A DNA stretch of 64,000 bases from Sphingobacteriaceae bacterium DW12 (GCA_000783305.1 JROE01000002.1:186001-250000); one strand, 5' to 3'; shown: positions 18,161 to 26,831, numbered from the stretch's first letter. The notes: generated from the letters alone by a model not told the origin. Numbers and translations: made by a program.

Positions 18161-18742
18161 CTACTGGAAAAACAAAAAAAACAAAGAAATCGTATAATAT
18201 TCCCAAGTCCAGTTGGATTTGATAATCCTTGTAGCCTTTACAATGTGATTATTGATGGTAGCAGTAGAAATATTTAAGAGTTTGGCGACTTCGTCATAGC
18301 TTCGCCCCTCTATCTTACACAGCACAAACACCTGTCGACATCTTTCAGGCATGGACTCCAAAATGGTGTCCAGATGCTGTTGTACTTCCTTGAAAGCAAT
18401 CTGTTCCTCTATTTCATTGGTCTTGATAGCACTGTAGTTTTTGGAAAATTGGTTAACCTTTGCTTGATCGGAGGCTATCCGTCTAAAGTAATCGTAGACC
18501 GTACTTTGACTGATCGTATAGAGATATGCTCTAAAACTTTTACTGGTATCGATTTTGGCCCTATTTTGCCATACTTTCACGAATACATCCTGCAAGATTT
18601 CTTGACTGGTGTCATGACACTTCATTAATTTCCATACACCAGTATATACCAACTGTCTATATTGTAGGTACAGGCTCTCGAATGATCGTTGATCTCCTTC
18701 CGATAATTTTTTCAGTAACAAGATTTCCTCATCAATGCCCAT
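18161..18742 (-). CDS. ECF sigma-70 factor (PUL1 regulator)
   Basis: 193 aa. Region 2 lies at about residues 20-90 (QEILQDVFVKVWQNRAKIDTSKSFRAYLYTISQSTVYDYFRR). Region 4 lies at about 128-180 (PERCRQVFVLCKIEGRSYDEVAKLLNISTATINNHI). The hydrophobic C-terminal tail ending TISLFFLFFQ is typical of the Bacteroides-expansion ECF family that drives susC-type operons. It is the first gene of the PUL1 regulatory unit, paired with fecR 53 bp downstream. A hairpin-forming inverted repeat lies about 35 bp upstream of its start. Confidence 0.94.
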   Translation of the reverse strand: MGIDEEILLLKKLSEGDQRSFESLYLQYRQLVYTGVWKLMKCHDTSQEILQDVFVKVWQNRAKIDTSKSFRAYLYTISQSTVYDYFRRIASDQAKVNQFSKNYSAIKTNEIEEQIAFKEVQQHLDTILESMPERCRQVFVLCKIEGRSYDEVAKLLNISTATINNHIVKATRIIKSNWTWEYYTISLFFLFFQ

Positions 18743-18776
18743 GATATAACTTTTTGTTCATTTTATAGTTGGTCGT

Positions 18777-18807
18777 ATCGGGCCACTATAGCATTATAGG
18801 TCCCGAT
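18777..18807. promoter_or_regulatory. Inverted repeat upstream of PUL1 sigma gene
   Basis: ATCGGG and CCCGAT flank an inner CTATA-GCAT-TATAG stem, giving a 31-bp near-palindrome (about 12 paired positions with a small bulge) 35 bp upstream of the sigma start. It could be an operator or a leader hairpin. No T-run follows on the - strand. Confidence 0.5.
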
Positions 18808-18960
18808 TTTGCTGTAAGTTGCATTTGGCTATACACATCCTCATTCAAGAACACAAATTATACAATAAGTAAGTACATTTCTAAAGCTATATTATCCTCT
18901 ATTAATTCGATATTAACATGAATGTTACATGTAGTTGAGACTGGGATTTTAATAGTTTAG

Positions 18961-18995
18961 TATTTAGTATTTAGTATTTAGTATTTAGTATTTAG
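18961..18995 (+). repeat. Five perfect tandem copies of TATTTAG
   Basis: Second array of the heptamer found at 4039-4087, here with five exact copies preceded by a degenerate one (TAGTTTAG). It lies between the PUL1 sigma gene and the terminator of the NPP pair, and is followed by ATGAAACAA, which is the start of the terminator stem. Confidence 0.96.
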
Positions 18996-18999
18996 ATGA

Positions 19000-19038
19000 A
19001 ACAACAAATGGCGGAATGTGTTTCCGCCATTTGTTGTT
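19000..19038 (-). terminator. Strong hairpin terminator after the NPP phosphodiesterase pair
   Basis: A perfect 17-bp stem (AACAACAAATGGCGGAA with its complement) closes a 5-nt loop, 38 bp after the stop codon of the leftward phosphodiesterase gene. The following - strand sequence has only a weak T-rich tract, but the position fits termination before the PUL1 sigma promoter. Confidence 0.8.
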
Positions 19039-19076
19039 ATACATTGGTACGTTCTTCCGAGATTAGGATTTGGGTG

Positions 19077-19982
19077 TTATTTAAATACTGAGTCGACCAC
19101 CTGCCCGGTCCAGGCTTGAGGTTGTTTCACACCGAATAAGTGTAGGATCATAGCAGCAGTATTAACCGTATTCGTGGGTTGCTCGATCTTGAAGGCTTTT
19201 TTGATTTTGGGACCTGTAATTCCCCATGGCACGATCATTTCCTCTACGGACACGCCGCCATGGCCATATTCAATGCCCCCATGATCGGACAAAAACATAA
19301 AGTGTGTATCCTTGTATAGCCCCTCCTTTTTCATTTTGTCCAAGAAGACACCTATCTGGACATCTGCCTCTTCAATGGATTTGATATACTCTGGTGACAT
19401 CCATTTATGTGCATGCCCTGCATGATCGGTATGTACTGAATATAGAAATACCAACGTAGGGTCTTTCTTATTTTTGACGATAAAGTTGAATGCCTTATCG
19501 TAGTTTTCGATATAGGCGTCATCCTTTAGATAACTCACCTCATCAAAGTTTTTGGCGTTGTGTGGATAGAATAGATTGATCCAATTGTAGTAAAAAGCTG
19601 TTTTTACGTTGGGTATTTGCGTCTTGACCACCGCAAATGCCGATGGGTAATAGCCCTCTGTATCTTTGGTCACCGCAGGCAATTTGAATTTATTGATTTC
19701 CCATCCGTTGTCCACCACGCCATGTTGCTCAGGACCGCTTCCGGTTAGATGGCTGGTCCAATTAGGGAGCGTCACGGAGGGCATCACTACCCGAGTCGTC
19801 AACGAGAGCGCTCCTTCTGCCATCAAGGCATCAAGATGAGGAGTGTGGGCCTTGATAAAGCCATCGACCGAAATCCCGTCCAAAGCAATCATGACTATTC
19901 TCTTCGATTTGGGGGCAGCGCCCAACACCAGTATGGTATTACAGAGCAATGCCGCGCATGTAATTGTTAATCGTCTTCTCAT
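19077..19982 (-). CDS. NPP-type (alkaline phosphatase superfamily) secreted phosphodiesterase, copy A
   Basis: 301 aa from the ATG at 19982. An in-frame upstream start would overlap the neighbouring gene; the internal ATG gives a proper signal peptide (MRRRLTITCAALLCNTILVLG) and the same length as the paralogue. Motifs of the nucleotide pyrophosphatase/phosphodiesterase group are ALDGIS (metal Asp), MPSVTLPNWTSHLTGSG (nucleophile Thr in SVTLPN), HTDHAGHAHKWM and SDHGGIEYGHGG (metal ligands). It hydrolyses phosphodiester or phosphate bonds in the periplasm or outside the cell; the substrate is unknown. It is 35 bp downstream of a near-identical paralogue, a clear tandem duplication, and is followed by a strong terminator. 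Confidence 0.85.
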   Translation of the reverse strand: MRRRLTITCAALLCNTILVLGAAPKSKRIVMIALDGISVDGFIKAHTPHLDALMAEGALSLTTRVVMPSVTLPNWTSHLTGSGPEQHGVVDNGWEINKFKLPAVTKDTEGYYPSAFAVVKTQIPNVKTAFYYNWINLFYPHNAKNFDEVSYLKDDAYIENYDKAFNFIVKNKKDPTLVFLYSVHTDHAGHAHKWMSPEYIKSIEEADVQIGVFLDKMKKEGLYKDTHFMFLSDHGGIEYGHGGVSVEEMIVPWGITGPKIKKAFKIEQPTNTVNTAAMILHLFGVKQPQAWTGQVVDSVFK

Positions 19983-20017
19983 TTTATATATCATGGGGAT
20001 TAGTTTTATCATTGCGA

Positions 20018-20923
20018 TTATTTCAATGTAGTCTTTACCACTTGTCCCGTCCACGCCAAAGGTTGCTTAATGCCAAATAAGTAGAGGATCATCGTGGCCG
20101 TATTGACGGTATTATTAGGCTGTTCAATCTTGAACCCCTTCTTAATCTTGGGACCTGTAATACCCCAGGGCACATCCATCTCATCTACTGTGATCCCACC
20201 ATGTCCATACTCAATACCGCCATGATCGGACAAGAACATAAAGTGCGTATCGGCATATAACCCTTCTTTCTTCATCTTGTCCAAGAAAATTCCAATCTGA
20301 ACGTCTGCCTCCTCTATAGATTTGATATATCCCGGTGACATCCACTTGTGCGCATGTCCAGCATTATCTGTATGCCCAGAATAAAGAAATACGAGCGTAG
20401 GATCCTTTTTGTACTTGACGATGAAGTCAAATGCTTTGTTGTAATTTTCGATATAACCGTCGTCTTTCAAAAAGCCGATTTCATCAATGTGTTTGGTATT
20501 ATATGGATAGATTAAATTGATCCAATTGTAGTAAAAGGCGGTCTTCACACCGGGTATCCGCTCCTTAAGCACGCTAAATACCGATGGGTAATAGCCTTCC
20601 GCATCTTTGGTGACGGCAGGCAACTTGAATTTGTTGACTTCCCATCCATTGTCCACGACCCCGTGTTGTTCAGGACCACTACCGGTCAGTTGACTGGTCC
20701 AATTGGGGAGCGTCACCGAAGGCATCACGACCCGAGTGGTGAGCGAAAGTGCACCTTGGGCCATTAGGGCATCCAGATGAGGCGTGTACGCCTTTACGAA
20801 GCCTTCGACAGAGACTCCATCCAGCGCAATCATCACCACTCTTTTGGTCTTTGGACCTGCAGCAAAAGACAGTAAGGCATTGCATAGCACGGCCACGATT
20901 GTAATTGTTAGTCTTTTTTTCAT
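20018..20923 (-). CDS. NPP-type secreted phosphodiesterase, copy B
   Basis: 301 aa with a signal peptide ending near residue 22 (LLSFAAG). It carries the same active-site set as copy A: Asp35 in ALDGVS, nucleophile Thr71 in SVTLPN, the HTDNAGHAHKWM ligand segment and SDHGGIEYGHGG. The two proteins align without gaps over almost their whole length and differ mainly by conservative substitutions. One difference falls beside the metal site (HTDNAG here, HTDHAG in copy A). It is the first gene of a two-gene leftward unit. Its place next to PUL1 suggests a role in removing phosphate-linked groups from the same substrate, but no direct link is visible. Confidence 0.85.
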   Translation of the reverse strand: MKKRLTITIVAVLCNALLSFAAGPKTKRVVMIALDGVSVEGFVKAYTPHLDALMAQGALSLTTRVVMPSVTLPNWTSQLTGSGPEQHGVVDNGWEVNKFKLPAVTKDAEGYYPSVFSVLKERIPGVKTAFYYNWINLIYPYNTKHIDEIGFLKDDGYIENYNKAFDFIVKYKKDPTLVFLYSGHTDNAGHAHKWMSPGYIKSIEEADVQIGIFLDKMKKEGLYADTHFMFLSDHGGIEYGHGGITVDEMDVPWGITGPKIKKGFKIEQPNNTVNTATMILYLFGIKQPLAWTGQVVKTTLK

Positions 20924-22320
20924 TTTTATATCACTTAAATAGATTTGTCGTTCACGATCATAATGGTTCTCATGCGCTACAACCCTCCCAAATAGCGCAA
21001 GGATATCCTCTTGCTAGTTTAGCTCTTCACGCAACTCAAAAGTATAAACATAATTTTAATATTTGTAAACTTATATATTAATTTTACATTATCATCCAAA
21101 ATACACCTATCCAATCTATGTAATAATTTAGAGAGACTAAACCACATCATCTAGACATGGGAGTCTTGTGTACGGAGAAATGCGATTTGCGTAATGAGCT
21201 TCAGATAATGAATCGTAACTTCCTTGAATAAAACCCTTTAAACTCTTCTAAGAGACTGCAAGACCCCCTTCGTACAATATCGCTCAATTCAACACAATGT
21301 CGCAAATCGCTTGTAAATGCGTTAATATCAAAAGCATTACCTTATCTCCCTTTGTAGGATTACTTCTATCGTCATTGCGAGAAGGTACAACGAAGCTTCT
21401 CTATCATCCGACAACCAAGGTAGCGCAGCATTACTCGTGATACACATCTTATCCACGCCCCACTTCCCTGCCGTTCGTAGATGTCCCGTAGGCCTTTAGT
21501 ACCTTCTTGGTGAATCTCCAGTACCTCTGCACTACCTTTTCGGTACCTTTTCCGTGAACTAACCGTACACTATCAGTGCATCCTTGGTGAACTATCGGTA
21601 AGCTCAACCAATACTCATCCGAGGCTTGTTGTAGGCTCAAACCAGTGCATAGATAGTCTATAGGTAGGCTTATCCTATAGTCATCGTAGGCTTGAGCAAG
21701 GCTCATCCTATACTCATCGCAGGCTTAAGGTAGGCTCATCCTATAGTCATTGTAGGCTTGAGCAAGGCTCACTCCTATTTTTCCTATCTTTTTCGGATAT
21801 TCTTCGGAAGCTGTTCGCCCCCGCTTCGGAGCTTTATTACCTTCCGACCACCTTATTACTACCTTATCTCTACCTTTATCGTGGTGAAGAGGTAATGATT
21901 TGGTTATGCAGAGGTTAAGCTGAGGTGGTGGAGCACCGAATAATTGACGAACAAAGGGCGAAGTTGATGGGGCGTCAGCTAGAGACGAAGCCTTCCATAC
22001 TTGACTGATATCATGATTTTATTTTCTAAAAGATGTGATTCTGCCAATAATTACCTTTCTATGTCGCACGTGTTCGGGAGAGATTACATTACAGCAATTG
22101 ATACGCTGTTGATCAATACTAACGCAATATTGCCTTCTCTTAATTTTCTCTCCTACACATCTATTTTTCTCCGTAAAAAACAATTAACTTGGCCAAATGA
22201 AAACCCAAATTAGCGCTATTCCAGTCGGCTTATAGTGCTAATATAGATAGGCTTCAAATTGACATTTACTTTATAGATATTAATCAATTCGACTAAATGA
22301 ACTTAAACCTTATATAAAAT
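20924..22320. other. Long gene-free region with repeats
   Basis: About 1.4 kb with no supportable gene. It includes a perfect 10-bp inverted repeat (GCGATTTGCG at 21182-21191, CGCAAATCGC at 21301-21310), a CGTCATTGCGAG motif at 21370-21381, and 33-bp degenerate tandem repeats (21600-21776). The right-hand part (21780-21990) is rich in pyrimidine runs such as ACCTTATTACTACC. Short open frames across it are broken by stops between repeat copies and look non-coding. The rightmost part should hold the esterase promoter. Confidence 0.6.
21600..21776. repeat. 33-bp degenerate tandem repeat array
   Basis: Consecutive units start at 21600, 21633, 21666, 21699, 21732 and 21765 (the last one partial). 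The later units read approximately AGGCTCATCCTATAGTCATCG plus TAGGCTTGAGCA. Each unit carries AGGCT twice, 22 bp apart, giving an internal 22+11 structure. A 33-bp period preserves reading frame, but the unit at 21699-21731 has an in-frame TAA on the - strand, so translation across the array is unlikely. Confidence 0.85.
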
Positions 22321-23730
22321 ATGAGACCCTACGTATTACTTTTAATTCTTAGCTCCTTCGTGCTGTTGGCACAAGCGAAAATTCGTCTACCAAATGTATT
22401 GAGTAACCATATGGTGTTGCAACAGCAGTCGACAACCAAATTATGGGGTTGGGCCAATCCGGAAGAAAAAATAAAAATCGTTACCTCATGGAACAATCAG
22501 GTGTATGAAGTAATTACGGATGGAAATGCAAACTGGAAAGTAGCTATAACGACACCAGTAGCAGGGGGTCCGCACAGCATCTCCCTCCAAGGAGAAAATA
22601 CCATCCTCCTTAACGATATATTAATCGGTGAGGTATGGGTGTGTAGTGGGCAATCCAACATGGAATGGAGTTATAACCTCGGGATTAGCAGTGTTAAAAA
22701 GGATTTTGAACAATTGGCGAAAATGAATATTCGTCTATTTAATGTGGCAAAGCGAACTTCTCAATCCCCTCAAGATGATATCGATGGGACTTGGACAGGC
22801 CTAGATAGCAATACGGTCAAAGCATTTAGTGCGGTAGGCTACTACTTTGGAAAGCACCTACAACACGGACTTCAAGTGCCTATCGGGCTGATTAATAGCA
22901 GCTGGGGAGGTACACCAGCCGAGACCTGGACACCAGCAAATCAAGTCGAGCAGGATGCTACACTCAAACGAGATGCCCAACTGAAGGCCGAAACAAAATG
23001 GTGGCCAGTTGCGCCAGGTTATGCTTATAATGCCATGATAGCACCTTTGAAAAATTTTCAGATTGCAGGGACAATCTGGTATCAAGGCGAGAGTAATTGC
23101 GTAACTCCTGCCAGCTATAGTCAATTAATGCGTACCATGGTCTATGCGTGGCGAGCGGACTGGCAGAAAGATTTTCCGTTTTATTACGTTCAAATCGCTC
23201 CATTTAAATACGCCATTCCTTATGAAGGTGCTTTAGTGAGAGAGGCACAGACCAAAAATCTACAAGACAAAAAAATGGGAATGGTAGTTATATCAGACCT
23301 TGTATCAGACACTCTCAATATCCATCCGACAAATAAAGAAGATGTCGGCTTGAGGCTGGCCAATATGGCTCTGGGAGACACTTATGGTCTTCCAATCACA
23401 AATTACTCCAGTCCAATGGTAAAATCCTTTACTGTGCAGGGTAATAAAATAACTGTAACTTTTGATCATGCTGATGAAGGACTCCAACTAAGGGGAAAAG
23501 AACCAACAGCGCTATTAATAGCTGGAGCAAATCGTGTATTTTATCCTGCCACAATCAAGTTCGATAAAAACCAAATCATTGCTTCTTCCCAAAAAGTCAG
23601 GCAACCTGTAGCGATACGCTATCAATTTTCAAATGCAGGTATAGGGAATATCTTCAGTAAAGGCGGATTGCCAGTCGCCCCTTTTCGAACGGATGATTGG
23701 GAACTAGACAATAGGGTGGCGAAACCGTAA
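22321..23730 (+). CDS. Secreted sialate O-acetylesterase (SIAE-like SGNH esterase)
   Basis: 469 aa with a signal peptide (cleavage near residue 19, LLAQA). The N-terminal beta domain contains LPNVLSNHMVLQQQ, the usual SIAE opening. The SGNH-type catalytic serine is Ser112 in VCSGQSNMEW. Further family segments are LINSSWGGTPAETW, AGTIWYQGESN and the catalytic His in DTLNIHPTNKEDVGLRLA. Such enzymes remove O-acetyl groups from sialic acids or from plant glycans, unmasking them for glycosidases. It stands alone on the + strand between the repeat region and the convergent fucosidase. Sialate specificity cannot be told from sequence; acetyl-xylan or pectin activity is the alternative. Confidence 0.83.
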   Translation: MRPYVLLLILSSFVLLAQAKIRLPNVLSNHMVLQQQSTTKLWGWANPEEKIKIVTSWNNQVYEVITDGNANWKVAITTPVAGGPHSISLQGENTILLNDILIGEVWVCSGQSNMEWSYNLGISSVKKDFEQLAKMNIRLFNVAKRTSQSPQDDIDGTWTGLDSNTVKAFSAVGYYFGKHLQHGLQVPIGLINSSWGGTPAETWTPANQVEQDATLKRDAQLKAETKWWPVAPGYAYNAMIAPLKNFQIAGTIWYQGESNCVTPASYSQLMRTMVYAWRADWQKDFPFYYVQIAPFKYAIPYEGALVREAQTKNLQDKKMGMVVISDLVSDTLNIHPTNKEDVGLRLANMALGDTYGLPITNYSSPMVKSFTVQGNKITVTFDHADEGLQLRGKEPTALLIAGANRVFYPATIKFDKNQIIASSQKVRQPVAIRYQFSNAGIGNIFSKGGLPVAPFRTDDWELDNRVAKP

Positions 23731-23769
23731 TTAAAAAATGGGTAAAACTATCTTCTCACCCATTAAAAA
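23731..23769 (-). terminator. Leftward terminator-like hairpin beside the esterase stop
   Basis: AATGGGT and ACCCATT form a 7-bp stem flanked by A6 and A7 runs on the + strand. Read leftward, the hairpin is followed by six T, so it would stop transcription coming from the fucosidase side. It begins within 10 bp of the rightward esterase stop codon. Confidence 0.55.
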
Positions 23770-23970
23770 AAGCACGAATTAACGTATTGAAGAAATCCTA
23801 TATATAATCTCATTAACAGCTTAATTTACATCCACCATCATAGGATGAAGCTGGTTGTAGATTTATTTCAAATAACCTTTACCGCCGGTTTGCCAGTTTA
23901 CTCATGAGAGGGACAACTCTCTAAAATGAAGGGACAATGGGTACTTAGACCAGAGTCGATAGGGTGATAA

Positions 23971-24008
23971 ACAAATAAAACAAGTCGCTTAAACTCTCTT
24001 AAGCGGCT
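23971..24008 (-). terminator. Intrinsic terminator of the alpha-L-fucosidase gene
   Basis: On the - strand AGCCGCTTAA and TTAAGCGACT make a 10-bp stem (one G.U pair) over a 6-nt loop, followed by TTGTTTTATTTGTTT. It starts 40 bp after the fucosidase stop codon. Confidence 0.8.
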
Positions 24009-24047
24009 ATATATTTTACAATTAGCTTATCAAAATTGTTAAAAAAG

Positions 24048-25547
24048 TCATATGCCCCGAAATGGCATATCGATTATATTTATTTCACAAATGGAGGGCA
24101 ATGCATTGGCCTTAAGCACATTCAATCGAATCTTTTCAGCTTGATAGTATTGAGGTAGTCTGATTACCTTACAATCTCCCATGGATTCGGCACCTAGATA
24201 GATAGTCTGCCATTCATCTCCATTCCAAACCTGTATATTGTACTCTTCAATACGGTTGGTACGGATATTGGAAAAGCCATCATCAAGCTGCTTGCTATCC
24301 TGATATTCAAAGATGCTGATCTTGTTAAATTTTTTATTCGGATCCAATGATATCACCAAAGAGGCCGAAGTATCACTAGCCGCCCAACGACTATCCAATT
24401 TGCCATCCGTAACAGCCGAAGCTACATAAGATATGCCTTTCTCTTCAAGTGTCGAGCTTGCTGTTACCGGCATTTGTGCAGAGACAAATGTTCCGTTCTT
24501 GGGCAAAGGTTTCCCTTTTTGTATGCCGACACGTTGAGCGAGACTAATGATCGCGTTAGCTTCATACTCCCGGATACGACCAGTCTGATCAGGTGGGACA
24601 TTCATGACCAAGCAATTGTCATTATCGGTCGTCCAATAGAAGAGCTCTTCTAGTTCGTCTTGTGATCTCACCGGGAGCTCTTGGGATTTCTGAAACCAAT
24701 TCCAACGGCTACTGATACAAACGGTATGCTCGAACGGAAGGTAATAGGATTTGCCTTGATGTAGGTATTGTTTTTTATCGTATCTGGTAATCAACTTAGG
24801 GTCCCACAACCTGAAATCTGAAGGAAAATATTGAAAATGATATTTATTATCCTCGGTCATATCGGATGGCAGGGTAAATTTGCGCTTGCCCGCTTCGTTG
24901 ACAATGGTATGATTGACACTGATCGCACAATTGGGATTAAAGCCCTTGACCAATTTATAGATCTGATCAAGCCCCCAATCCTCTGGTTTACGGTCCCAAC
25001 CGCCATCAAGCCATAATTCACCTATTTGGCCGTAACTGGTAAAGAGTTCGGTCAATTGATTCTTCATATAGTCCACGTATTTTTGCGGGTCCTTGTCCTT
25101 ATAAACTGACTCTTTGCGGTCCCATAACGAATAGTATATTGCAAACTCAAGTCCATATTTTTTACAGGCATCCGAGACGGCCTTAACGACGTCAGTCTTG
25201 ACCGGTGATGATGCAACATCATAGTCAGTATACTTACTGTCCCACAGGCAAAAACCATCATGATGCTTCGTAATCAACAGTACATATCGGAAGCCTGCAT
25301 CACGGGCCACCCGTACCCATTGATCGGGATCTAGATGGGTGGGATTGTACTTCTCTATGGAAATAGTGCCATCCGACCACTCCAAATCAGCAAAGGTATT
25401 GACTCCAAAATGGATAAACATCCCGTATCCGCGACGAATCATATCTTGTTGGGCAGCATTGGGGGTATTGCCAGGCAACTGTTCCTGACTGTATGCCGTA
25501 CTGAATATACAACAAATGAAGAGGCACCAAAGCACTATCTTTTTCAT
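24048..25547 (-). CDS. GH29 alpha-L-fucosidase with C-terminal discoidin-like domain
   Basis: 499 aa from the ATG at 25547, where the signal peptide begins (MKKIVLWCLFICCIFSTAYS); the 12 bp upstream only offer a TTG. GH29 signatures are MFIHFGVNTFADLEW, TKHHDGFCLWDSKYTDYDV and the nucleophile Asp181 in LWLDGGWDR. After the barrel, the last 150 residues form an F5/8 type C (discoidin-like) domain (VTDGKLDSRWAAS ... EKIRLNVLKANALPSICEINI), a common sugar-binding partner of GH29. This layout resembles the GH29-B subfamily, which prefers branched alpha-1,3/1,4-fucose, but subfamily assignment is tentative. Directly upstream are remnants of a SusD gene, so it was probably once part of a larger operon. 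Confidence 0.9.
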   Translation of the reverse strand: MKKIVLWCLFICCIFSTAYSQEQLPGNTPNAAQQDMIRRGYGMFIHFGVNTFADLEWSDGTISIEKYNPTHLDPDQWVRVARDAGFRYVLLITKHHDGFCLWDSKYTDYDVASSPVKTDVVKAVSDACKKYGLEFAIYYSLWDRKESVYKDKDPQKYVDYMKNQLTELFTSYGQIGELWLDGGWDRKPEDWGLDQIYKLVKGFNPNCAISVNHTIVNEAGKRKFTLPSDMTEDNKYHFQYFPSDFRLWDPKLITRYDKKQYLHQGKSYYLPFEHTVCISSRWNWFQKSQELPVRSQDELEELFYWTTDNDNCLVMNVPPDQTGRIREYEANAIISLAQRVGIQKGKPLPKNGTFVSAQMPVTASSTLEEKGISYVASAVTDGKLDSRWAASDTSASLVISLDPNKKFNKISIFEYQDSKQLDDGFSNIRTNRIEEYNIQVWNGDEWQTIYLGAESMGDCKVIRLPQYYQAEKIRLNVLKANALPSICEINIIDMPFRGI

Positions 25548-25575
25548 ATTCTTATCCAATTTATATTTTTATTTT

Positions 25576-25749
25576 CTAATAATCTGCATTTTGAACTAAT
25601 ACGCCTTTTGAAAGATTACCGTCGTATTGCGGAATCGTCCAAAGATAATCTCGAGTGGTGAATTTACAATCTTCAACGAAGACATTGGCGCCACTGGCAG
25701 TGGGCATAGGTTGTCCATATACTGACCGATTCATAACCTGCCCTTCCAT
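25576..25749 (-). pseudogene. C-terminal remnant of a SusD-family gene
   Basis: A 57-codon open stretch on the - strand encodes RDYLWTIPQYDGNLSKGVLVQNADY before the stop. This matches the usual SusD ending, in which a YLWPIPQ motif is followed about 15 residues later by a QNPGY-type tail. A stop codon lies 12 bp upstream of the stretch and the rest of the gene is missing. It ends 29 bp before the fucosidase start, the normal place for susD upstream of its enzymes. I infer a decayed SusCD system. Confidence 0.5.
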
Positions 25750-26004
25750 CCTTGGATGTCAAATAGCCGTACTTCTATCTAATCAAAGCTAATGCAAAAG
25801 GAAAACTATAATACAATCTGTGTTGATCGATTCTGGTGCTTTGTTAACACTAATAAAAGACGGTCCTGATAGAAAAATTAAATGATAAATTGGACCGTAT
25901 CAAAATATAAGGATTACCTGATATAAAGAATAAGGCCGGTCCATAGTAAAATGAAACTGGCCTTACTCCTGTAAAAAGACATGCTGCAATTGACCCGCAG
26001 CTTG

Positions 26005-26357
26005 CTACAATGCTTTTGGGGTATCCAGATTAGTTCCATTTAAAGTGAACTCATACGGCCAGTTATTTTCATTGTCGGTAGTGGCATTTGATTGTATTTG
26101 CTTCCAATGTGTGGAAGGTGCTCCCATCACCACAAACCAAAGGTGCTTAATTCCACTAGCAGGTACTGTAAAGGATATTTTCTTACTTTCATCTTTATTG
26201 ACCACTCCATATATCCGTTCACCATTTCATCTCCCCGTTCGCCATAGTGCTGGGTGATACCTGAGCTGGGGTCATAGGCAATGCTATACTCATAGATTTG
26301 ATTGTCTTCTTTACCCATGAACATCCATATGCGCCCATATGCTTGTACCAATATCAA
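26005..26357 (-). pseudogene. Frameshifted C-terminal fragment of a large secreted protein (DUF6055-like?)
   Basis: Two overlapping - strand frames together make one plausible C-terminus. The first reads YGRIWMFMGKEDNQIYEYSIAYDPSSG and the second SKKISFTVPASGIKHLWFVVMGAPSTHW then NNWPYEFTLNGTNL, ending at 26005. The join needs a frameshift around 26215-26245. The wording recalls the C-terminal region of DUF6055-type secreted proteins found in Bacteroidota glycan loci, but that name is a guess. No N-terminal part is present. Together with the SusD remnant it suggests a decayed locus upstream of the fucosidase. Confidence 0.5.
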
Positions 26358-26390
26358 TATAGAGGGCTTAAAAAGTTACTATTTAACATA

Positions 26391-26576
26391 CTCCGCGAAC
26401 AACGGGCCCCACGGGTACTAGGGTATGGCGATGTATTCGACCGATACAAATATGCGCATCCAAAAAGCATCAATTTTTATGAGCGCTACTTTAACGAGGA
26501 TAATACATTGGGTTCGAGTAGGGTCGAGAAGAATGATTTTCGAGACCTCACTGAAATCAACTATATCAGCAAATAG
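26391..26576 (+). pseudogene. Possible gene remnant, function unknown
   Basis: A 61-codon + strand stretch with protein-like composition (YGDVFDRYKYAHPKSINFYE then FNEDNTLGSSRVEKNDF), ending at a TAG. In a neighbouring frame just upstream the sequence encodes SYYLTYSANNGPHGY, which recalls the YYLTYSAN motif of GH43 enzymes. If real, it is a shifted and truncated fragment. Weak evidence only. Confidence 0.22.
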
Positions 26577-26831
26577 TTTGAGGAAAGATTGCTCCATGAC
26601 GGAGGCGAATTAGAAGTTAGCAGCAATAAGGAGCAACAGAGGAATCCAAAACTTTAGCGAAAAACCAACATTATATTGCTTTTAATTAGGCGACTGTCTG
26701 ATGCGACCTATCTTTGTCCAAGTCCGGATTGAGAAGCAATCTAATATTCTAAAATATAGCCGATAATAGGGATTGACTTGTTCTTCAAATCTATCTAACA
26801 TTGCTTAGTATGATGAAAGAGATTTTGAAAC

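Noticed and set aside
21449..21706. 85-codon leftward open frame over the 33-bp repeats
   Set aside because: The frame exists because 33 is a multiple of three. A neighbouring repeat unit has a TAA in the same frame, there is no start context, and the composition is not protein-like.
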